From NCBI RefSeq assembly GCF_025244925.1, contig NZ_CP104275.1, positions 3,162,001 through 3,226,000 on the forward strand: a DNA stretch of 64,000 nt. Reading direction: 5' to 3'. A program made the translations under genes and the position numbers. Every line of letters starts with the position of its first letter. Position 1 is the first letter of the stretch. Shown piece by piece: positions 59,926-64,000 of this stretch. The notes under the pieces were generated by a model. The model was not told the origin of the DNA. It worked only from the letters and a program-made list of their open reading frames with translations, and did not search any database. This DNA is from Arthrobacter zhaoxinii (lineage in GTDB: Bacteria; Actinomycetota; Actinomycetes; Actinomycetales; Micrococcaceae).

Positions 59926-61335
59926 TCATAACGTTCCCTGGGATAACCGGAGGGTCCGTTCGGCCAGTTCGTGGATGGACCGCTCCGCCCCGCCCGGGAG
60001 GGAGGTGGCGATGCGGTCCTGAAGCGGAGCGGTCCAGGCCTCGTCGATCGCCCCGGCGCCCAGGAGCCCGCCGACGACGGACCCGACGGTCGCGCCGACC
60101 GAGTCGGTGTCCCATCCGCCCGCGACGGCGAGCGCAACGGCGGCGTCGAAGTCACCGCCGTAGGCCTGGAGCGCGCAGGCTGCGAGTGCGGCGTTGTTGA
60201 GGGTGTGGACCCAGTGCATCCCGGCGAACTCCGTGTGGAGTACGTCGAGTGCGGCAGCAGCGGTCAGTGAGCCTTCGGCCAGGGACCGGCCGGTCCCCCG
60301 GCCGAGGTGCACCGCGGCGGCGAGGCGCGACGCCGGCGGCAGGACGGCATCGGCGGCGTCCAGGGCGGCGTCGGCGGTGGTCTCGGTGAGGGAGGCGGAG
60401 CAGAGAGCCGCGGCCCACATCTCCCCGTAGATGCCGTTGCGGGTATGGCTGAGCCGGGCATCGGTCCAGGCCGAGGCGGCGGCGGCGCGGGCATCTCCGG
60501 GATGTGCCCAGCCGTGGACGTCGGCGCGGATGAGCGCGCCGATCCATTCACGGAACGGATTGTGGTGCCGTGCCGTGTCGGGGATGATCCGGGCGTCGAG
60601 GAGGTTCCGGTAGGCGGCGCGTTCGGCGGTGAAGATCCTCCCTGCGGGCAGCTCCGCCAGCCAGGCGGCCGCGATGTGCTCCGTCGTCAGGTTCCTGCCG
60701 TGGGTCTCGATCAGCTCGAGCGCGAGGATGGCGAAGTTCAGATCGTCGTCTTCGGGCATGCCGTGGATGTTCTCGGCCAGCGACGTCGGGGCGGAGCGGC
60801 GGTTCCAGGGCCAGCGCTGCGCGAGGTCCCGGGAGAGCCCTGCCGCGGTGAAATAGGTGTGGATCGGCCAGTTCCCGGCGGCCCGGGCGAGCTGTTCGAT
60901 CCCTTCGCGGGGAATCTTCTCCACGGGCTTTCCCAGCAGGCAGCCCGCCGCCCGGCCCAGCCAGGCCCCGTGCACCCGTCCGAAGGACACGGATGCCGCC
61001 GGGGCCGGGCCGGGTGGCGCGGCCGGGGCGGGCGGCGGCGGTGCGGCCGGGGCGGGCGGCGGGAGCAGGGCGGCGATGTCGTTCCACTCGTCCGGTTCCT
61101 CCGCGCTCGGCACCTGCAGTGCCTGCAGCTCATCAAGCAGGGTGCGGGCGAGGACGCGCATCGCGGGCGGGGCCGGGATGCCGCCTGCCCCGGACGGCGC
61201 GGGCCGGATCGGTCCGCCGGCGTCCGTCCACCGCTGCTCGATCGGCGCGATGCCGCTCTCCGCAACGCCCTGCTCGCGGAGTGCGGTCAGCTCGCCGGCG
61301 ACCAGGTCCTCCGGCTGCGCCCAGGTCAGTCGCAT
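59926..61335 (-). CDS. ADP-ribosylglycohydrolase (DraG) family protein, linker type
   Basis: 469 residues. An N-terminal segment (1-90) is joined by a Pro/Ala linker (about 92-115) to a DraG-fold domain: GRVHGAWLGRAAGCLLGKPVEK, MPEDDDLNFAILALEL, GIYGEMWAAALCS, TLNNAALAACALQAYGGDF, and GGWDTDSVGATVGSVVGG. The usual GxxTDDT metal motif is PEDDDL here, while the C-terminal D-x-DS half is kept. DraG proteins cleave N- or O-glycosidic bonds of ADP-ribose. In a sugar-transport operon it may act on a ribosyl compound. Overlaps the other DraG gene by 10 bp. Confidence 0.82.
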   Translation of the reverse strand: MRLTWAQPEDLVAGELTALREQGVAESGIAPIEQRWTDAGGPIRPAPSGAGGIPAPPAMRVLARTLLDELQALQVPSAEEPDEWNDIAALLPPPAPAAPPPPAPAAPPGPAPAASVSFGRVHGAWLGRAAGCLLGKPVEKIPREGIEQLARAAGNWPIHTYFTAAGLSRDLAQRWPWNRRSAPTSLAENIHGMPEDDDLNFAILALELIETHGRNLTTEHIAAAWLAELPAGRIFTAERAAYRNLLDARIIPDTARHHNPFREWIGALIRADVHGWAHPGDARAAAASAWTDARLSHTRNGIYGEMWAAALCSASLTETTADAALDAADAVLPPASRLAAAVHLGRGTGRSLAEGSLTAAAALDVLHTEFAGMHWVHTLNNAALAACALQAYGGDFDAAVALAVAGGWDTDSVGATVGSVVGGLLGAGAIDEAWTAPLQDRIATSLPGGAERSIHELAERTLRLSQGTL

Positions 61336-62501
61336 GCCGCGTCCTCCCTTCCGAGCAGTGAGTGCAGTGCCGCGGCCCGCTGCTCGGCGCGGTCCGCGTC
61401 GGCCTTCGCCACGTCGCGCACCACCTCCGTCATTACGCTCACCACTGCGTCGAGATCGAGGCGGCTGGCGGATGTGACGTCGGCCAGCCAGTCAGGGGGC
61501 ACGGCGTCGATCCCGTGCAGTCCGCCGCAGACGGCCCCGGCCATCGCCGCGATGGAGTCCGCGTCGCGGCCGTAGTTGACGGCGTCGAGCACCGACGCCC
61601 GCAGGTTCCCGCCGCGGGCCGCCACGAAGCCGAGCGCCACGGGCAGCTCTTCAATGGACTTGGTGCGCGAGGGCAGGCGGGCGTCCATTGCCGGGGCCCG
61701 GTAGTGGTCCCCCACGGTGTCGAACGGTGCGACGGCGGCGCGCACGGTCCGGGCGACGTCGCGCGGGTCCTCCGATCCGCCGTCGGCAAGGAAGGCATCG
61801 ACGGCGTCGAAGACGGCGCGGATCGCTGCGGCGGTGCCGTCGTGGGCCAGCTCCAGCACGGCTTCGCGCACGTGGGCGACGGTGGCCCCGGGGGCGGCGG
61901 ATGCTGCCACCGCCGCCGCGAACACCCCTGCGGCCTCGCGCCCGTAGGAGGACTGGTGGGCGCCGGCGAGGTCGATGGCCTCGGCGTAGGCACCGCGCGG
62001 GTCGCCGATGTGTACGAGCCCGACCGGCGCCATATACATGGTGGCGCCGCAGTTAACGATGTTGCCCACGCCGGCCTCGCGCGGGTCCGCATGGCCGTAG
62101 TGCAGCTTCGCGACGATCCATTTCTCCGCCAGGAAAACGCGCTGCAGGATCAGTGCGGAGTCTTCGAGTTCGGGGACCCAGCGGCGTTCGCCGATCATCA
62201 GCGGCACCAGATCGCCGGCGACGTCGTAGGCGTCGAGGTGGCGGCGCCGCTTGGCGTACACCTCCACGAGGGCATGGGTCATGAGGGTGTCATCCGTGAT
62301 GTGCCCGTCGCCCTTGTGGTACGGCGCGATGGGCCGTGCGGTTTTCCAGTCGGCGAGGAAGGGGCCCACGATTCCCTCGACCCGGCCGCCGTGGCGCTCC
62401 TCGATCTGCTCAGGAGTCCAGCCCTCCGTCGCACCGCCCAGGGCATCTCCGACGGCAGCGCCTGCAAGCACCCCGGCCACCCGGTCCCGCAACAGGTTCA
62501 T
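61326..62501 (-). CDS. ADP-ribosylglycohydrolase (DraG) family protein
   Basis: The ATG at 62501 follows GAGGAG by 5 bp; 391 residues. Metal-site motifs are standard: DALGGATEGW, GHITDDTLMTHALVEVY (TDDT) and NYGRDADSIAAMAGAVCGG (DxDS). It is the family's usual size, without the linker of its neighbour. First enzyme gene after the binding protein, so it may be the main hydrolase for the imported substrate. Confidence 0.87.
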   Translation of the reverse strand: MNLLRDRVAGVLAGAAVGDALGGATEGWTPEQIEERHGGRVEGIVGPFLADWKTARPIAPYHKGDGHITDDTLMTHALVEVYAKRRRHLDAYDVAGDLVPLMIGERRWVPELEDSALILQRVFLAEKWIVAKLHYGHADPREAGVGNIVNCGATMYMAPVGLVHIGDPRGAYAEAIDLAGAHQSSYGREAAGVFAAAVAASAAPGATVAHVREAVLELAHDGTAAAIRAVFDAVDAFLADGGSEDPRDVARTVRAAVAPFDTVGDHYRAPAMDARLPSRTKSIEELPVALGFVAARGGNLRASVLDAVNYGRDADSIAAMAGAVCGGLHGIDAVPPDWLADVTSASRLDLDAVVSVMTEVVRDVAKADADRAEQRAAALHSLLGREDAACD

Positions 62502-62536
62502 TCCCACTCCTCGGTTGCCTCTGAGAGTGCCGACGG

Positions 62537-62567
62537 TTCGGGGGCGGACCGTCGGCCCGCCCCCGAA
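62537..62567. terminator. Stem-loop between binding-protein and hydrolase genes
   Basis: 11-bp perfect arms (62537-62547 with 62557-62567) and 9-nt loop directly after the solute-binding-protein stop. Within a leftward operon such a hairpin usually acts as a partial terminator or 3'-end stabiliser, letting the binding protein be made in excess over the enzymes. Confidence 0.65.
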
Positions 62568-62570
62568 ACA

Positions 62571-63866
62571 TCAGCCCGCGATATCCGTCCAGCCGTCGGA
62601 GAGCTGGGCCGACAGCTCCTCGCTGGTGATTTGATCGGCCAGGTACTGCTGGTACGCGGGGGTCGCGATGGTGTCCTTCCACTCCGTGTACTTCTCCACC
62701 TTGAGGAACGGCGGTCCCTCGAGTCCTTCGCCGGAGGCCAGCACCTGGGTCCAGGCCGGGTCATCCGCGGCCAGGGTCTCCACCTCGGTGCGGGCCGAGC
62801 CGGACGAGGGGATCAGCGCGTCGGCGTAGGCGATGGAGGCGAGGTTCTCACCGTTCATAAAGAAGTTGAGGAACTCTGCCGATTCCTCCACATACTCGGA
62901 ATCGACGTTCACCGAATAAGTCTGCGGATTGGCCGCCTGAATGGCACCGGCTGAGCCCTCCAGCGGCGGCAGCGCCACCCAGTTGAAGCCCTCGGGGGCA
63001 TCGGCGGCGATGTTCGCGGCCTGGAAGGAACCCTGCACGGTCATGGCCACCTTGCCGCCGTAGAACGATGCCAGCACGTCCGAGCCGGACTGCGTCAGCG
63101 ACGTGGGCTCAATCGACTTGTCCGTGTAGGCCATCTCGTGGATGAGTTCCGGCACGGCAAGCTCACCGTCGCCGACCTCGATCGATGCCTCGGCGCCTTC
63201 GCCGTCGAAGAACCCGCCGTCGAAGCCGAGCGAGAGGCTCATCATCGCCGCCGTCGGCGACGCGAGACCCCAGCCCAGGCCGTAGTTCCCGCCCGTGGTT
63301 GTTGCCCGGGCTATCTCCTGCAGCTCCTCCCACGTCATCGTCTCGCCGCTGGGCACCTCCACCCCGGCGGCCTCAAGGAGGTCGGCATTGGCGAAGACCA
63401 TGTAGGACTGCAGCGTCGACGGGTACGCGATGATTTCCCCGTCCTGGGTGACGGAATCCCAGACGCCCTCTGAAATGTCCGACTTCAGGTCGGCGTCGAT
63501 ATGGTCCGTCAGATCGGCGAGGTAGCCGTCGGACGCGAAGGAGACGATGGAGCTGGCCTCGTAGTGGATGATGTCCGGTGCGGTTCCGCCGGCGAACTGG
63601 GTGATGAGCTTGTCGAACGTCCCGTCCCATCCAGCCTGGACGATCTCGACCTGGACGTCCTCGTTTTCCGCATTCCAGGTGTCGACGATCGTCTTCACGG
63701 CTTCCTGGGTCGCGGGCTGGTCGGACAGCGACTGGAACTGGAGGGTGACGGCGCCGTCACCCTCGCTGTCCGAGCCGTTGCTGGCGCTGCCCTGCTGGCA
63801 ACCGGTCAGCGCAAGGGCGACCGCGCCCGCAAACGCGACGGCGCCGATGCCTCGGATTCTCTTCAT
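62571..63866 (-). CDS. Extracellular solute-binding lipoprotein of a carbohydrate-type ABC importer
   Basis: 431 residues. Signal peptide with lipobox LTGC (Cys23), Ser/Gly-rich linker, then the family 1 solute-binding fold: VTLQFQSLSDQPATQEAVKTI, VQAGWDGTFDKLITQFAGGTAPDIIHYEA, GEIIAYPSTLQSYMVFANADLLEAAG, MTWEELQEIA, FYGGKVAMTVQGSF. Captures a sugar or sugar-like compound outside the membrane. Follows the permease gene by 46 bp. Confidence 0.92.
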   Translation of the reverse strand: MKRIRGIGAVAFAGAVALALTGCQQGSASNGSDSEGDGAVTLQFQSLSDQPATQEAVKTIVDTWNAENEDVQVEIVQAGWDGTFDKLITQFAGGTAPDIIHYEASSIVSFASDGYLADLTDHIDADLKSDISEGVWDSVTQDGEIIAYPSTLQSYMVFANADLLEAAGVEVPSGETMTWEELQEIARATTTGGNYGLGWGLASPTAAMMSLSLGFDGGFFDGEGAEASIEVGDGELAVPELIHEMAYTDKSIEPTSLTQSGSDVLASFYGGKVAMTVQGSFQAANIAADAPEGFNWVALPPLEGSAGAIQAANPQTYSVNVDSEYVEESAEFLNFFMNGENLASIAYADALIPSSGSARTEVETLAADDPAWTQVLASGEGLEGPPFLKVEKYTEWKDTIATPAYQQYLADQITSEELSAQLSDGWTDIAG

Positions 63867-63912
63867 GATGCTCGCTTTCTCAGTGGTGAAGCGTTGAGTG
63901 GTTAGTGCAGGG

Positions 63913-64000
63913 TCAGCCTTTGACTGCGCCGGCGAGCATTCCGCCGGTAAGTTTTTTCTGCAGGAGGGTGAAGATGATGAGCGACGGAATCGTCGCCAGG
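63913..64000 (-). CDS. Carbohydrate ABC transporter permease, C-terminal end (cut by window edge)
   Basis: The last 28 codons before a TGA at 63913-63915 read LATIPSLIIFTLLQKKL then TGGMLAGAVKG, the characteristic end of MalG-type inner-membrane permeases. The gene continues past the edge. It precedes the binding protein in the same leftward transcript, an unusual order for such importers. Confidence 0.85.
   Translation of the reverse strand, partial: LATIPSLIIFTLLQKKLTGGMLAGAVKG

Noticed and set aside
57927..60155. Apparent 742-residue version of the glycosidase/SUMF1 protein
   Set aside because: The extra 84 codons overlap the DraG gene out of frame; the ATG at 59903 has a good ribosome site.

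Overview
The window looks like chromosome from a high-GC actinobacterium, most plausibly an Arthrobacter-like member of the Micrococcaceae. Signs are the very GC-rich third codon positions, frequent GTG/TTG starts, ATGA/GTGA stop-start overlaps, several start codons sitting inside or beside operator palindromes (leaderless-type promoters), PadR/MarR/TetR/GntR regulators, and a homoprotocatechuate ring-cleavage enzyme of the Mn-dependent type known from Arthrobacter. No rRNA, tRNA, CRISPR array or intact insertion sequence was recognised.

Layout. 0-10 kb: N-terminus of a fatty-acid desaturase, two divergent PadR/membrane-protein cassettes that are paralogous to each other, a Tat-like lipoprotein, an EamA exporter plus DapA-like lyase operon divergent from a MarR regulator with twin operators, a DUF1444-like protein, a GT87 mannosyltransferase-like protein and an SDR dehydrogenase. 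10.4-16.8 kb: a tight six-gene operon (extradiol dioxygenase, FAH hydrolase, cyclase-family hydrolase, flavin monooxygenase, ACMSD-like amidohydrolase, second FAH hydrolase) that reads as a complete but unassigned aromatic catabolic route. 16.8-25.3 kb: a small alarmone hydrolase, a frameshifted acetyltransferase, small membrane proteins, a hydrolase-MarR pair, a choloylglycine-hydrolase-type amidase, a nitroreductase-like/PaaK-like pair and an M23 peptidase. Two copies of a long palindromic repeat bracket the last part of this region.

25.6-32.1 kb: a homoprotocatechuate (hpa) meta-cleavage operon (hpaG-rraA fusion, gntR, hpaE, hpaD, hpaH, hpaI) transcribed leftward. 32.2-36.0 kb: an island of visibly lower GC with a large P-loop NTPase and a DUF4145 protein, a candidate defence module. 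36-46 kb: an old yellow enzyme, a bactofilin-like envelope protein, an aldo/keto reductase, a LysM lipoprotein, a MOSC protein, a TM2/Ltp-like protein and a tandem duplication of an orphan gene with faint similarity to lantibiotic-dehydratase C-terminal domains. The same stretch holds decayed fragments of the old yellow enzyme gene (two) and of the MOSC gene (one), so it has been rearranged repeatedly.

46-55.8 kb: SRPBCC and DUF3592 proteins, a methyltransferase, a TetR regulator with paired operators divergent from a DUF4386/aldehyde dehydrogenase/flavin monooxygenase set, an F420-reductase-like protein, a DHFR-family reductase and an ABC-2-like exporter. 55.9-64 kb: a leftward operon running from a sugar-type ABC permease and binding protein through two ADP-ribosylglycohydrolase-family proteins, a glycosidase/SUMF1 hybrid, a class III CoA-transferase and a CitE-like lyase. 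It looks like uptake and breakdown of an unidentified glycosidic compound.
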